A stretch of 64,000 bases of DNA. It comes from Rhodobacteraceae bacterium (ex Bugula neritina AB1). GTDB taxonomy: Bacteria > Pseudomonadota > Alphaproteobacteria > Rhodobacterales > Rhodobacteraceae. Below are positions 1 through 9,197 of the stretch, one piece after another; position 1 is the first letter of the stretch; every line of letters starts with the position of its first letter. The DNA lies in contig MDLF01000085.1 in the NCBI GenBank assembly GCA_001730095.1, positions 158,600 to 222,599 on the forward strand, given 5' to 3'. Under the pieces are notes generated by a model. The model was not told where the DNA came from. It saw nothing but the letters and a program-made list of their open reading frames with translations, and did not search any database. A program made the translations under genes and the position numbers.

Positions 1-2
1 TG

Positions 3-740
3 GCCCAGCGCGAGGAAACCCAGGCCGACAACCCCTATCTCACCGAAACCCCTCGCGTTTTCGGTCCCAAACCCGGTCAATACGGCCTCTCGATGAATCC
101 GCATCTGGACGACTTCACCGACGAGGCCCGGGCCGCAGCAGGCGAGGCCTGGCTCGATGCATCTTCGCACGCGATTGATGCCAAGGGCGATATCAGCAAC
201 GCCCGCGCAGCGCTGGAAACCCGGCTGCAGGGCGCCGACAGTTTCGTGCATTTGCAGGATCTGCCGGAAACCGACCTGCTGGTAGCCTCGGATTATGCGG
301 CACATGAGGCCGGCTTTGCCGCCGCCATGGCGCGCATCGGCCAAAAGGCACCGGCGCTTTACCACATGGATGCCACCCGCCCGGACAAACCGCAGGCACG
401 CAGCTTGGGCGAGGAAATCGCCCGCGTCACCCGCGCCCGCGCCGCCAATCCGGACTGGGCAACCTCGATGATGAACCACGGTTTTCGCGGCGCAGCTGAA
501 GTCGCCGCCACGCTGGACCATATGGCCGCCTTCGCCCATCTCGCACAGGTGGTGCAGCCGCATCTGTTTGACCTTTACTTCGAGGCCACTCTGGGCCGTG
601 ACGACCTGGTCGCATTCATGGAGCGCGAAAACCCCGCCGCCCTGCAGGCCATGCGCGACCGCTTCCGCGCCCTCTTTGACGCAGGTCTCTGGAGCACCCG
701 CCGCAATTCGATCATGGCCGAACTGGAGGGCGCCGCATGA
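3..740 (+). CDS. cobN: Cobaltochelatase subunit CobN, C-terminal part (gene cut by window start)
   Basis: The reading frame is open from base 3 and yields 245 residues containing TPRVFGPKPGQYG, typical of the C-terminal region of the large CobN subunit. CobN with CobS and CobT inserts cobalt into hydrogenobyrinic acid a,c-diamide in the oxygen-dependent B12 route, using ATP in the cytosol. Full-length CobN proteins exceed 1000 residues, so roughly three quarters of the gene lies upstream of the window. The stop overlaps the cobG start in an ATGA at 737-740, which indicates translational coupling. Any B12 riboswitch or promoter of this operon would lie outside the window. Confidence 0.95.
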   Translation, partial: AQREETQADNPYLTETPRVFGPKPGQYGLSMNPHLDDFTDEARAAAGEAWLDASSHAIDAKGDISNARAALETRLQGADSFVHLQDLPETDLLVASDYAAHEAGFAAAMARIGQKAPALYHMDATRPDKPQARSLGEEIARVTRARAANPDWATSMMNHGFRGAAEVAATLDHMAAFAHLAQVVQPHLFDLYFEATLGRDDLVAFMERENPAALQAMRDRFRALFDAGLWSTRRNSIMAELEGAA

Positions 741-1900
741 GCGCCGCCGCCGAACCCAAGGTCTATGGCTGGTGCCCAGGCGCTTTGCGGCCGATGATGT
801 CCGGCGACGGGCTGGTGGTGCGGGTGCGCGCACCACTGGGGCGGCTGACACAGGATCAGGCCCGCGGCGTAGCGCAACTGTCACAAACACACGGAAACGG
901 CCTCCTCGACATATCCGCCCGTGCCAATCTGCAAATGCGCGGCATCCGCGAAGACCGCCACCAAGAGCTGATCACAGGCTTGCGCGATCTCGGCCTGATC
1001 GACCTCGACGCACAGGCCGAAGCTCGCCGCAATGTCCTGCTTGCTCCCTTCTGGCGCACAGGAGACGATACACAGGCCATTGCACGGGACCTGAGTGCAG
1101 CGCTTACGGCTGTAACGGACTTTACCCTACCGGGAAAATTCGGCTTTGCCGTCGACTGCGGCGCGGAACCTGTCCTGCAAGACACCGCCGCTGACATCCG
1201 CATCGAACGCGCTGGCAACACCCTGATCCTGCGCGCCGACGGAGCAGAAACCGGCACGCCCGTCACACGTGAATCCGCCGTTCCAGAAGCTCTGGCCCTG
1301 GCCCGCTGGTTCCTTGACCAGGGCGGCGCGCCCGAGGGCCGTGGCAGGATGCACCGTCTCATCGCGCGCCGCGGCCCACCGGAGGCGCATACCGCAGCCA
1401 TGGCAAAGGTCGGCTTCTGTGCGAAACCAGGCGCTGTCCCCGCAGGGAGGCTGGCGGCCCTGGAATTCGGCCAAATGCCCGCTGCCACTCTGGCAGCCCT
1501 TGCGGACCTCGGCCCGCTCCGCCTCACCCCTTGGCGCGCGCTGCTGGTGGAAGGCGCCGGCCAGCTGCCGCCCCTGCCGGGCCTGATCCTGGGTGCAACA
1601 GATCCGCGCCTGCAAGTGGTTGCTTGCACCGGAGCGCCCGGCTGCCTGCAGGCGCTTTCGCCCACACGTGATCTGGCACGGGCGTTGGCGCCGCATGTCC
1701 CTGCCGGCACCAAACTGCATGTTTCAGGCTGCACCAAAGGCTGCGCCTGTCCCGGTCCTGCACCGCTCACCCTGACCGCAACCGGTCCAGACAACTTCTC
1801 CCTGATCCGCCATGGCACAGCCGCGGATCAGCCGTTAAAGACCCGCCTGAGCGCCGCTGCCTTGCGCGCCGCTCCCGAACTTCTGAAAGAGGGCAGCTGA
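737..1900 (+). CDS. cobG: Precorrin-3B synthase CobG
   Basis: A 387-residue protein of the nitrite/sulfite reductase fold. CobG is the oxygen-using monooxygenase that turns precorrin-3A into precorrin-3B and is diagnostic of the aerobic cobalamin pathway. Visible are the substrate-side segment SARANLQMRG (about 54-63) and four cysteines in the arrangement C-X5-C near residue 297 and C-X3-C near 332, the usual ligands of a [4Fe-4S] cluster in this superfamily. Its start overlaps the cobN stop, and cobH follows after one base. Confidence 0.95.
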   Translation: MSAAAEPKVYGWCPGALRPMMSGDGLVVRVRAPLGRLTQDQARGVAQLSQTHGNGLLDISARANLQMRGIREDRHQELITGLRDLGLIDLDAQAEARRNVLLAPFWRTGDDTQAIARDLSAALTAVTDFTLPGKFGFAVDCGAEPVLQDTAADIRIERAGNTLILRADGAETGTPVTRESAVPEALALARWFLDQGGAPEGRGRMHRLIARRGPPEAHTAAMAKVGFCAKPGAVPAGRLAALEFGQMPAATLAALADLGPLRLTPWRALLVEGAGQLPPLPGLILGATDPRLQVVACTGAPGCLQALSPTRDLARALAPHVPAGTKLHVSGCTKGCACPGPAPLTLTATGPDNFSLIRHGTAADQPLKTRLSAAALRAAPELLKEGS

Positions 1901-1901
1901 T

Positions 1902-2531
1902 ATGCTCCACACCTATGAAACCAACGGCGCCGCGATCTATGCCGAAAGCTTTGCCACCATCCGCCGCGAAGCCGATCTGGCACGCTTCAACAAGGACGAG
2001 GAAAGCGTTGTCGTGCGCATGATCCACGCCGCCGGCATGGTGGGGCTGGAAGAGCACGTGCGCTTTTCCGATGGCATGGCCGAAACCGCCCGCGCAGCCC
2101 TGGCAAAAGGCGCGCCGATCCTGTGTGACGCCTATATGGTCAGCGAAGGCATCACCCGCCCGCGCCTGCCTGCGGATAATGAGGTGATCTGCACCCTGCG
2201 TGACCCGAAGGTGCCGGAGCTGGCCAAGGAGATGTCCAACACCCGTTCCGCCGCCGCGCTGGAGCTGTGGCGCCCGAAACTGGACGGCTCCGTGGTGGCC
2301 ATCGGCAACGCGCCCACTGCGCTGTTCCATCTGTTGAACATGCTGCAAGACCCCGCCTGCCCCCGCCCCGCCGCCATCATCGGCTGTCCGGTGGGCTTTG
2401 TCGGCGCGATGGAATCCAAGGACGCGCTGATGGAAGACCTGCCAGTGCCCTCGATGATCGTCAAAGGCCGCCTTGGCGGCTCTGCCATCACCGTGGCCGC
2501 CGTCAACGCGCTGGCGAGCTGGAAAGAGTAA
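1902..2531 (+). CDS. cobH: Precorrin-8X methylmutase CobH
   Basis: A 209-residue protein of normal family length. CobH moves the C-11 methyl group to C-12, converting precorrin-8X into hydrogenobyrinic acid. The segment MIHAAGMVG places a histidine at residue 42, matching the family's catalytic histidine. The C-terminal half carries the conserved CPVGFVGAMESK and GRLGGSAI segments. It lies one base after cobG, and the next gene, cobI, starts 2 bases after its stop, so the genes are evidently co-transcribed. Confidence 0.96.
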   Translation: MLHTYETNGAAIYAESFATIRREADLARFNKDEESVVVRMIHAAGMVGLEEHVRFSDGMAETARAALAKGAPILCDAYMVSEGITRPRLPADNEVICTLRDPKVPELAKEMSNTRSAAALELWRPKLDGSVVAIGNAPTALFHLLNMLQDPACPRPAAIIGCPVGFVGAMESKDALMEDLPVPSMIVKGRLGGSAITVAAVNALASWKE

Positions 2532-2533
2532 CG

Positions 2534-3250
2534 ATGGGAAAAGTCATCTGCGCAGGGCTTGGCCCCGGTGATCCCGACCTGATGAGCGTCCGCTCGCACC
2601 GGCTGATCGCAGGCGCGCGCCACATCGCCCATTTCCGCAAGGCCGGCCGCCAGGGCCAGGCCCGCGCCATCGTCGAGGGCATGCTGGCTGAGGGCGTCAC
2701 CGAGCACGCGATGGAATACCCGGTCACCACCGAAATCCATTTCTCCGACCCCGAATACAACCGGGTGCTGGGCGCATTCTACGACCACTGGGCTGATACC
2801 CTGGCCGAGATCGCGCAAACCGAGGATGTGGTGGTGCTCTGCGAGGGCGACCCATTTCTCTATGGCTCCTATATGCATCTCTACACCCGGCTGCAGGGCC
2901 GTGCCGAACAGGAGATCGTGCCCGGCATCACCGGCATGTCCGGCTGCTGGACCGCCTCTGGCCAGCCGATCACCTGGGGGGATGATGTTCTGACCGTGGC
3001 GATGGCCACTCTCAGCGAGGATGAACTGGCCAAACGCGCTGCTGAAACAGATGCGCTGGTGGTGATGAAGATCGGCCGCAACCTGCCCAAGCTGCGCCGC
3101 GCACTTGAACGCGCAGGTCGCGCCGGTGATGCATGGCTGGTGGAACGTGGCACCATGCCGGGGCAGACCGTGCAGAAGCTTTCGGAGATCGAAGGCGAAG
3201 TGCCGTATTTCTCCATCGTATTGGTTCACGGACAGGGGCGCCGGCCATGA
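2534..3250 (+). CDS. cobI: Precorrin-2 C20-methyltransferase CobI
   Basis: A 238-residue SAM-dependent tetrapyrrole methylase that methylates precorrin-2 at C-20 to give precorrin-3A. The N-terminus MGKVICAGLGPGDPDLMS is the class signature, and the central CEGDPFLYGS and VPGITGMSGC segments form the SAM site. The frame is open further upstream, but the ATG at 2534 just after the cobH stop gives the canonical N-terminus, so the upstream extension is rejected. The stop overlaps the cobJ start in an ATGA at 3247-3250. Confidence 0.95.
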   Translation: MGKVICAGLGPGDPDLMSVRSHRLIAGARHIAHFRKAGRQGQARAIVEGMLAEGVTEHAMEYPVTTEIHFSDPEYNRVLGAFYDHWADTLAEIAQTEDVVVLCEGDPFLYGSYMHLYTRLQGRAEQEIVPGITGMSGCWTASGQPITWGDDVLTVAMATLSEDELAKRAAETDALVVMKIGRNLPKLRRALERAGRAGDAWLVERGTMPGQTVQKLSEIEGEVPYFSIVLVHGQGRRP

Positions 3251-4011
3251 GCATGACAGACAAAGGCTGGGTGGTGATTGCGGGCCTCGGCCCCGGTAAC
3301 GAGGCACTGGTGACGCAGGAAGTGCGCAACGCCATTGACGAAGCCACCGACATCGTCGGTTACATCCCCTATGTGAAACGGGTTGACCCGCGCGAAGGGC
3401 TGACCCTGCACGCCACGGACAATCGGGTCGAGGTCGACCGTGCCACCCATGCGCTACAGATGGCCGCCGAAGGCAAGCGCGTCGTCGTCGTCTCCTCTGG
3501 TGACCCCGGTGTGTTTGCGATGGCCTCTGCCGTGTTCGAAGCGCTGGAAAACAACGCCGAGGGCCACCCAGAATGGCTGGATCTGGACATCAAGGTACTG
3601 CCCGGCATCACCGCGATGCTGGCCGCGGCGGCTGCCATTGGCGCTCCATTGGGACATGATTTCGCGGCCATCAACCTCAGCGACAACCTGAAACCCTGGA
3701 GCCTGATCGAAAAGCGCCTGCAGCTGGTCGGCGAGGCTGGGCTGGCGATGGCGTTTTACAATCCGCGCTCCAAATCGCGGCCGCATCAGTTTGCCCGCGC
3801 GCTGGAGATCCTGCGCGAAGCCTGCGGGGCGGATACCTTGATCACCTTTGCCCGTGACGTGAGTAAACCGGGGCAGGAGCTGCTGACGGTGCCGCTCAAG
3901 GAAGCCACACCGGAGATGGCCGACATGCGCACCGTGGTGATTGTTGGCAACCGCGACACCCGGCGCATCGGCAAACACGTCTACACCCCTCGCTACGCGG
4001 CTGAGGATTAA
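3247..4011 (+). CDS. cobJ: Precorrin-3B C17-methyltransferase CobJ
   Basis: A 254-residue tetrapyrrole methylase. CobJ methylates C-17 and drives ring contraction, giving precorrin-4. Visible are IAGLGPGNE near the N-terminus, SSGDPGVFAMAS in the SAM site, LPGITAMLAAAA and the C-terminal VIVGNRDTRR. The chosen ATG overlaps the cobI stop; a second Met two codons later (3253) is possible. The TAA stop at 4009-4011 shares a TTAA with the stop of the oppositely oriented cobK. Confidence 0.95.
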   Translation: MSMTDKGWVVIAGLGPGNEALVTQEVRNAIDEATDIVGYIPYVKRVDPREGLTLHATDNRVEVDRATHALQMAAEGKRVVVVSSGDPGVFAMASAVFEALENNAEGHPEWLDLDIKVLPGITAMLAAAAAIGAPLGHDFAAINLSDNLKPWSLIEKRLQLVGEAGLAMAFYNPRSKSRPHQFARALEILREACGADTLITFARDVSKPGQELLTVPLKEATPEMADMRTVVIVGNRDTRRIGKHVYTPRYAAED

Positions 4012-4748
4012 GCTGCGGGATGCGACAGCCAGGCCATAACCTCTGCCACGTTGCCCTTGATCGGGCGGTTCGGGACCACGGGTCTGCCGATCATGATGAC
4101 CGGCAGCGCGAGGTCGCGCGCGGCGCTGAGCTTGGCTGCGGCGCCCGCGCCGCCGGCGTTTTTCGCCACAACATGGGTGATGCCATGGCGCCGCATCAGC
4201 GCCGTGTCGCCCGCCACGTCAAACGGGCCTCGGGCGATTTCAACCGTGGTGCTGGGCAGTGGCAAATTCGCCGCCGGTTCATCCACCAGCCGCAACAGGT
4301 AGTGGTGCTGGGGTTTGGCCGCGAACTGGGTCAGGTTCTGCTTGCCGATCGCCAGAAACACCCGCGCGGGCGCATCTGGCAGCGCCGCCACTGCCCCGTC
4401 GATACTGTCCGTATGCAGCCAACGGTCGCCCTCTGCCGCCTGCCAGGCCGGGCGCTCAAAGGCACAGAGCGGCACCGCTGCCGCGGCGCAGGCCTGCACC
4501 GCATTGGTGCTCATCTGTGCCGCGAACGGGTGGGTTGCATCGACCACATGGGTGAAACCCTCGGTGTTCAGATACGTTTCCAGCCCTTCTGCACCGCCAA
4601 AACCGCCAACTCGGGTGGGCAATGGCTGGCCAACCGGCCGGGCCGTGCGCCCCGCGTAGGAGAACACCGCATCAATGCCCGCTTCGGCCAGGGTTCTGGC
4701 CAGCGTCGAGGCTTCGGTGGTGCCGCCCAGCAGGAGGATGCGTGTCAT
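4008..4748 (-). CDS. cobK: Precorrin-6A reductase CobK, inverted within the operon
   Basis: A 246-residue NAD(P)H-dependent reductase of precorrin-6A. The N-terminus MTRILLLGGTTEASTLA is the characteristic nucleotide-binding start, and DATHPFAAQMS follows in the middle. The frame continues upstream for over 100 codons, but this ATG gives the correct family N-terminus. It is the only minus-strand gene in the cob operon. Its stop codon overlaps that of cobJ, and its ATG (4746-4748) overlaps the cobL ATG (4747-4749) by two bases, so its promoter must lie inside cobL. A weak GAAGGG lies about 10 bases before its start. Confidence 0.95.
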   Translation of the reverse strand: MTRILLLGGTTEASTLARTLAEAGIDAVFSYAGRTARPVGQPLPTRVGGFGGAEGLETYLNTEGFTHVVDATHPFAAQMSTNAVQACAAAAVPLCAFERPAWQAAEGDRWLHTDSIDGAVAALPDAPARVFLAIGKQNLTQFAAKPQHHYLLRLVDEPAANLPLPSTTVEIARGPFDVAGDTALMRRHGITHVVAKNAGGAGAAAKLSAARDLALPVIMIGRPVVPNRPIKGNVAEVMAWLSHPAA

Positions 4749-5943
4749 GTCTGATGGCCCTTCAAAGCACTGGCTTACACTCATTGGTCTGGGCGAAAAT
4801 GGACTGGAAGGCCTGGGCGATGCAAGTCGGAAGGCGCTGGCAGAGGCCGAAGTGATCTTTGGCGGTCCGCGGCATCTGGACCTGGCAGAGGCAGGCAGCA
4901 AGGGCCAGCCCTGGCCGGTGCCGTTTTCGACTGATCCGGTGCTGGCATTGCGCGGGCGCAAAGTGGTTGTTCTGGCCTCGGGCGATCCGTTCTGGCATGG
5001 CGCCGGCGGCTCGCTGATGCGCGAGCTGGCGGCTGGTGAATGGGTCTCGCACCCGGTGCCGTCCTGTTTCGCGCTGGCGGCCAACCGGCTGGGCTGGAAG
5101 CTGGAAGAAGTGCTGTGTCTGGGCCTGCATGCGGCGCCTTACGCACGGCTGCTGCCGCTGTTGGGCAAGGGCGTGCGGGTGATCTGCACCCTGCGCGACG
5201 GGGCAGCGCCCGGCGAACTGGCGGCCTGGCTGGTTGCGCACGGCCAGCCGGATGCGCGGCTGTGTGTGATGGAACGACTGGGCGGCCCCAGGGAACGCTT
5301 GCACCGCGCGACTGCTGAAGGCTGGGATTTGGCGCCGGGGGGGGCTCCGGTCCTTATGGCCATCGAGGCCATGCGGCCCGGGCTGCCGCAGGCTTCGGGG
5401 CTGGCGGATGCGCATTTCATCAGCGACGGGCAGATCACCAAACGGCCGGTGCGGGCGCTGACCCTGTCGGCGCTGGCACCGCGCAGCGGCGAAGTGCTGT
5501 GGGATATTGGCGGCGGCTCCGGTTCAATCTCTGTCGAATGGTGTCTGGCGGCGCCGGGGGCGCAGGCCGTCACGTTCGAGCCGCGCGAGAGTCGGCTGGC
5601 AAACATCCGCGCCAATGCGGCAGCCTTCGGGCTGGGCCACCGGATGCAGGCTGTGCTGGGCAAGGCGCCGGATGTCCTGAACGACCAGCCGCTGCCCGAT
5701 TGTGTGTTTATCGGTGGTGGCGGTTCGCAGGCGTTGCTGGACCACCTGTGGGACATCCTGCCCGAGGGCACGCGGCTGGTGGCCAATGGCGTCACCCTGG
5801 AGACAGAAACCCTGCTGATGCAGGCCCATGCGGCGCATGGCGGGCATCTGCTGAAGGCAGAGATCGCCGAAGCCGGGCCCCTGGGCTCCATGCGCGACTG
5901 GCGGCGGGCACGGCCCGTCATTCAGTGGAGTGTCACCCGATGA
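4747..5943 (+). CDS. cobL: Precorrin-6Y C5,15-methyltransferase (decarboxylating) CobL
   Basis: A 398-residue fusion of two domains. The N-terminal half (to about 200) is a tetrapyrrole methylase like CbiE, starting LTLIGLGENGLEGLG. The C-terminal half is a CbiT-like Rossmann methyltransferase with DIGGGSGSISVEW near residue 250. Together they methylate C-5 and C-15 and remove the C-12 acetate carboxyl. AGGAGG at 4732-4737 stands 9 bases before the ATG, inside the opposing cobK gene, and supports this start over the in-frame ATG at 4738. It overlaps cobE at 5940-5943. Confidence 0.95.
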   Translation: MSDGPSKHWLTLIGLGENGLEGLGDASRKALAEAEVIFGGPRHLDLAEAGSKGQPWPVPFSTDPVLALRGRKVVVLASGDPFWHGAGGSLMRELAAGEWVSHPVPSCFALAANRLGWKLEEVLCLGLHAAPYARLLPLLGKGVRVICTLRDGAAPGELAAWLVAHGQPDARLCVMERLGGPRERLHRATAEGWDLAPGGAPVLMAIEAMRPGLPQASGLADAHFISDGQITKRPVRALTLSALAPRSGEVLWDIGGGSGSISVEWCLAAPGAQAVTFEPRESRLANIRANAAAFGLGHRMQAVLGKAPDVLNDQPLPDCVFIGGGGSQALLDHLWDILPEGTRLVANGVTLETETLLMQAHAAHGGHLLKAEIAEAGPLGSMRDWRRARPVIQWSVTR

Positions 5944-6317
5944 AGGTGGCCGGTATCGGATTTCGCGAGAGCGCCACAGCGGCAGATTTGCAGGCGGCCC
6001 TGGCGCTGACCGGCCTTCAGGTGGATGCGCTGGCCTCAGTCGCGGCCAAGGCCAAGACGCCCGCCATGCAGGAATTTGCCCAGGCCACCGGCCTGCCGGT
6101 GATTGCGCTGCAGGAACAGGATATTGCCGGGGAGCAGACCTTGACCTGCTCGCCAAGGATCAAGGCGCGGTTTGGCACCGGGTCGCTGGCGGAAGCCGCG
6201 GCGCTGGCCGGGGCGCGCCATGGGGAAACAGGTGCGAAATCGCGCCTGCTGGCCCCCAGAGTTGTCACCGCGGATGGGCTTGCCACCGCGGCTATTGCAG
6301 AAAGACTTGAGCCATGA
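5940..6317 (+). CDS. cobE: CobE / CbiG C-terminal-like protein
   Basis: A 125-residue protein beginning [17 protein letters not shown], the hallmark of the CobE/CbiG_C family. Its exact role in aerobic B12 synthesis is unsettled; the cob context supports a function in corrin-ring assembly. The ATG overlaps the cobL stop in ATGA, and its own stop overlaps the cobM start at 6314-6317, so it is translationally coupled on both sides. The length is typical of free-standing CobE. Confidence 0.9.
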   Translation: MKVAGIGFRESATAADLQAALALTGLQVDALASVAAKAKTPAMQEFAQATGLPVIALQEQDIAGEQTLTCSPRIKARFGTGSLAEAAALAGARHGETGAKSRLLAPRVVTADGLATAAIAERLEP

Positions 6318-7108
6318 CCGTTCACTTCATTGGCGCCGGACCGGGCGCTGCCGACCTTCTGACCCTACGCGGCCGCGATATCATCGCGTCCTGCCCTGTG
6401 TGCCTCTATGCGGGGTCACTGGTGCCTGAGGAGATCCTGAGCCACTGCCCGGCGGATGCAAAGGTCGTGAACACCGCAGCAATGGATCTGGATGCCATCG
6501 TGGCCGAAATCAAAGCCGCCCATGAGGCGGGCCAGGACGTCGCGCGCCTGCATTCCGGCGACCTGTCGGTCTGGTCGGCGATGGGCGAACAGCTGCGCCG
6601 CCTGAAGGCCGAGGGCATCCCCGTCAGCGTGACCCCCGGTGTGCCGTCCTTTGCTGCTGCGGCTGCCGCGCTGGGAACAGAGCTGACCCTGCCCGGCCTT
6701 GGCCAGTCGGTGGTGCTGACCCGCACCCCGGGCCGGGCGTCCTCGATGCCCGAAGGCGAGTCGCTGGAGAATTTTGCGCGCACCGGTGCCACTCTGGCGA
6801 TCCATCTGTCGATCGGCAATCTGGACCATGTGGTCGACAGCCTGACACCGCACTACGGAGCCGATTGCCCCGTGGCAGTGGTCTATCGCGCCAGCTGGCC
6901 GGATCAGCAGATCCACCGTGCCACGCTGGAAACCCTGAAACAGACACTGGACGAAAAGATCTCCCGCACCGCGCTGATCCTGGTAGGACCGGTACTGAAG
7001 GGCGAAGGCTTTGACGAAAGCTGCCTTTACGCCACTGACTATGACCGCCGCTACCGGCCGCAAACAGCTGACAGCCCATGGTCCAGCTGGAGCCATGGCG
7101 ACGACTGA
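6314..7108 (+). CDS. cobM: Precorrin-4 C11-methyltransferase CobM
   Basis: A 264-residue tetrapyrrole methylase that methylates C-11 of precorrin-4 to give precorrin-5. The start [17 protein letters not shown] and the segments [12 protein letters not shown] and [16 protein letters not shown] are class signatures. The C-terminal [19 protein letters not shown] matches CobM/CbiF proteins. The last 30 or so residues, after the LVGP segment, look like a short variable tail. Confidence 0.95.
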   Translation: MTVHFIGAGPGAADLLTLRGRDIIASCPVCLYAGSLVPEEILSHCPADAKVVNTAAMDLDAIVAEIKAAHEAGQDVARLHSGDLSVWSAMGEQLRRLKAEGIPVSVTPGVPSFAAAAAALGTELTLPGLGQSVVLTRTPGRASSMPEGESLENFARTGATLAIHLSIGNLDHVVDSLTPHYGADCPVAVVYRASWPDQQIHRATLETLKQTLDEKISRTALILVGPVLKGEGFDESCLYATDYDRRYRPQTADSPWSSWSHGDD

Positions 7109-7121
7109 GGGAACCACGACG

Positions 7122-8441
7122 ATGAACACTATGAACCCACCCGGGCTGATGATCTCGGCGCCCTCTTCCGGCACCGGCAAGACAACCGTGATGCTGGGCC
7201 TCTTGCGGGCGCTGGCCGAGGACGGCCTGACCGTCCAGCCCTACAAAAGCGGCCCGGATTACATTGATCCGGCCTTCCACCTGGCGGCTGCGAAACGGCC
7301 CAGTTTCAATCTGGACACCTGGGCGATGGACGCCCGCCTGCTGGATGCGGTCACCACCCAATCGGCGGGCGCGGAAATCTGTGTCGGCGAAGGCTCCATG
7401 GGGCTTTATGACGGGGTGGCAACACGCGGCCAGTCGGGCTTTGGCTCCTCTGCCGAGACCGCCAAGCGGATGGGCTGGCCGGTGGTGCTGGTGGTTGACG
7501 TTGGCGGTCAGGCGCAATCGGCTGCGGCCACGGCGCTTGGCTTCAAGAATTACGACCCTGAGCTGCCCTTTGCCGGCGTGATCCTGAACCGGGTCGCCAG
7601 CCCCCGCCACGAACGGCTGACCCGGCTGGGCATGGAGAAAGCCGGTATCAAGGTGCTGGGCTCTCTGCCCCGGCGCGGCGACCTGGCCCTGCCAGAGCGC
7701 CACCTGGGCCTTATTCAGGCGGTGGAACACCCGGATCTGGAAGCCGCAATTGCCGGCTATGCTGCCTTTCTGCGCGAGAATGTGGATCTGGAGGCCATCA
7801 AGGCAGCCGCCATGGCCGGTCAGGCTCCTGCGGCTGCCAGCCTGCCAACGCCGCCCGCCCAGCGGATCGCGCTGGCGCGCGATGCTGCGTTTTCCTTTAC
7901 CTATCCGCACCTGCTGACCGGCTGGCGCGCAGCAGGGGCAGAGATCCTGCCGTTTTCGCCGCTGGCGGATGAAGCCCCGGCGGCAGACGCCGATCTGGTC
8001 TGGCTGCCCGGCGGCTATCCGGAACTGCACGGCGGTACGCTGGCAGCCGCGGAAACCTTCCGAACAGGCGTCCGCAAACATGCCGAAACCAAACCGGTGC
8101 ACGGCGAATGCGGTGGCTATATGGCCCTGGGCGAGGTGCTGATCGACAAGGAGGGCAACCGCCACCAGATGCTGGGCCTGCTGGGCCTTGTGACCTCCTA
8201 CGAGAAGCGCAAGTTCCATCTGGGCTACCGCCGCGCCGTGCTGCAGGCTGGCATGCCGGGCTTTGGCGCTGGCACCGCTTTGCGTGGACATGAATTCCAC
8301 TACTCCACCATCCTGGAAGAGCCGGATGCGCCTCTGGCCAATGTCATGGACGCCGACGGCAACCCGGTGCCTGAGACCGGCTCGATCAAGGGCCATGTGA
8401 CCGGCACCTTCTTCCACCTGATCACCGGAGAACAGGCATGA
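7122..8441 (+). CDS. cobB: Hydrogenobyrinic acid a,c-diamide synthase CobB
   Basis: A 439-residue ATP- and glutamine-dependent amidase that amidates the a and c side chains of hydrogenobyrinic acid. The N-terminal P-loop-like SAPSSGTGKTT (about 10-20) and PDYIDPAFH fit the CbiA/CobB synthetase domain. The class I glutaminase part has HGECGGYMALGE with the nucleophile Cys near 329. GAGGGA at 7107-7112 is 9 bases before the ATG at 7122. Alternative starts are at 7095 and 7131. Confidence 0.95.
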   Translation: MNTMNPPGLMISAPSSGTGKTTVMLGLLRALAEDGLTVQPYKSGPDYIDPAFHLAAAKRPSFNLDTWAMDARLLDAVTTQSAGAEICVGEGSMGLYDGVATRGQSGFGSSAETAKRMGWPVVLVVDVGGQAQSAAATALGFKNYDPELPFAGVILNRVASPRHERLTRLGMEKAGIKVLGSLPRRGDLALPERHLGLIQAVEHPDLEAAIAGYAAFLRENVDLEAIKAAAMAGQAPAAASLPTPPAQRIALARDAAFSFTYPHLLTGWRAAGAEILPFSPLADEAPAADADLVWLPGGYPELHGGTLAAAETFRTGVRKHAETKPVHGECGGYMALGEVLIDKEGNRHQMLGLLGLVTSYEKRKFHLGYRRAVLQAGMPGFGAGTALRGHEFHYSTILEEPDAPLANVMDADGNPVPETGSIKGHVTGTFFHLITGEQA

Positions 8442-9172
8442 GCGGTTTTGTGAGCTTTGTCTCCTCCGGTCCCGGCGACCCGGAGCTGCTGACCGTCAAG
8501 GCGGTGAAGCGGCTGGAAGCAGCAGATGCGATCCTGTTCGACGACCTGTCCTCAGGCCCGATCCTCAGCCATGCCCGCGCCGACGCTGATCTGGTCGGTG
8601 TGGGAAAACGTGCAGGCCGCCCCTCCCCCAAGCAGGACCATGTCAGCCAGCTGCTGGTTGATTATGCCCAAAGCGGCCTGAATGTGGTGCGGCTGAAATC
8701 CGGCGACTCCGGCGTCTTTGGGCGCCTGGAAGAAGAAATCACTGCCCTGCGCGCAGCAGGCATCGGGTTTGAAATCGTGCCCGGCGTCACTGCTGCCTCG
8801 GCGGCAGCGGCGGCGGCAAACATTCCACTGACCCGGCGGCTGACCGCACGGCGGCTGCAATTCATTACCGGCCATGACGTGACCGGCGGGTTGCCCGACG
8901 ATCTCAACATGGCGGCCCTTGCCGACTCGCAGGCCACCACCGTGGTTTACATGGGCAAAAGCACCTTTGCCGCGCTGGCCGAAAAGCTAATGGAGGCGGG
9001 CCTGCCTGCAGAAACGCACGCTATGGTGGCGCAGGGGGTCTCGACACCGGAACAGAAATTGTTCTGCCACACCGTAGGCGAACTGCCCGCCGTGCTGCGT
9101 GCAATGGAAACCAAGGCGCCGGTGCTGATCCTGTACGGACCGCTGGCGGATCAGAACCTGCCCGGCGCATGA
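8438..9172 (+). CDS. cobA: Uroporphyrinogen-III C-methyltransferase (SUMT)
   Basis: A 244-residue enzyme that methylates uroporphyrinogen III at C-2 and C-7 to form precorrin-2, the entry point to cobalamin and siroheme. Signatures seen are SSGPGDPELLTVKA near the N-terminus, VVRLKSGDSGVFGR and VPGVTAASAAAAA. The length is that of free-standing SUMT, without the CysG dehydrogenase/ferrochelatase part. The start overlaps the cobB stop. The name cobA here follows the aerobic-pathway usage for SUMT, not the adenosyltransferase. Confidence 0.95.
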   Translation: MSGFVSFVSSGPGDPELLTVKAVKRLEAADAILFDDLSSGPILSHARADADLVGVGKRAGRPSPKQDHVSQLLVDYAQSGLNVVRLKSGDSGVFGRLEEEITALRAAGIGFEIVPGVTAASAAAAAANIPLTRRLTARRLQFITGHDVTGGLPDDLNMAALADSQATTVVYMGKSTFAALAEKLMEAGLPAETHAMVAQGVSTPEQKLFCHTVGELPAVLRAMETKAPVLILYGPLADQNLPGA

Positions 9173-9197
9173 GCCGGCCCCTTAGAAAGACCCCATC

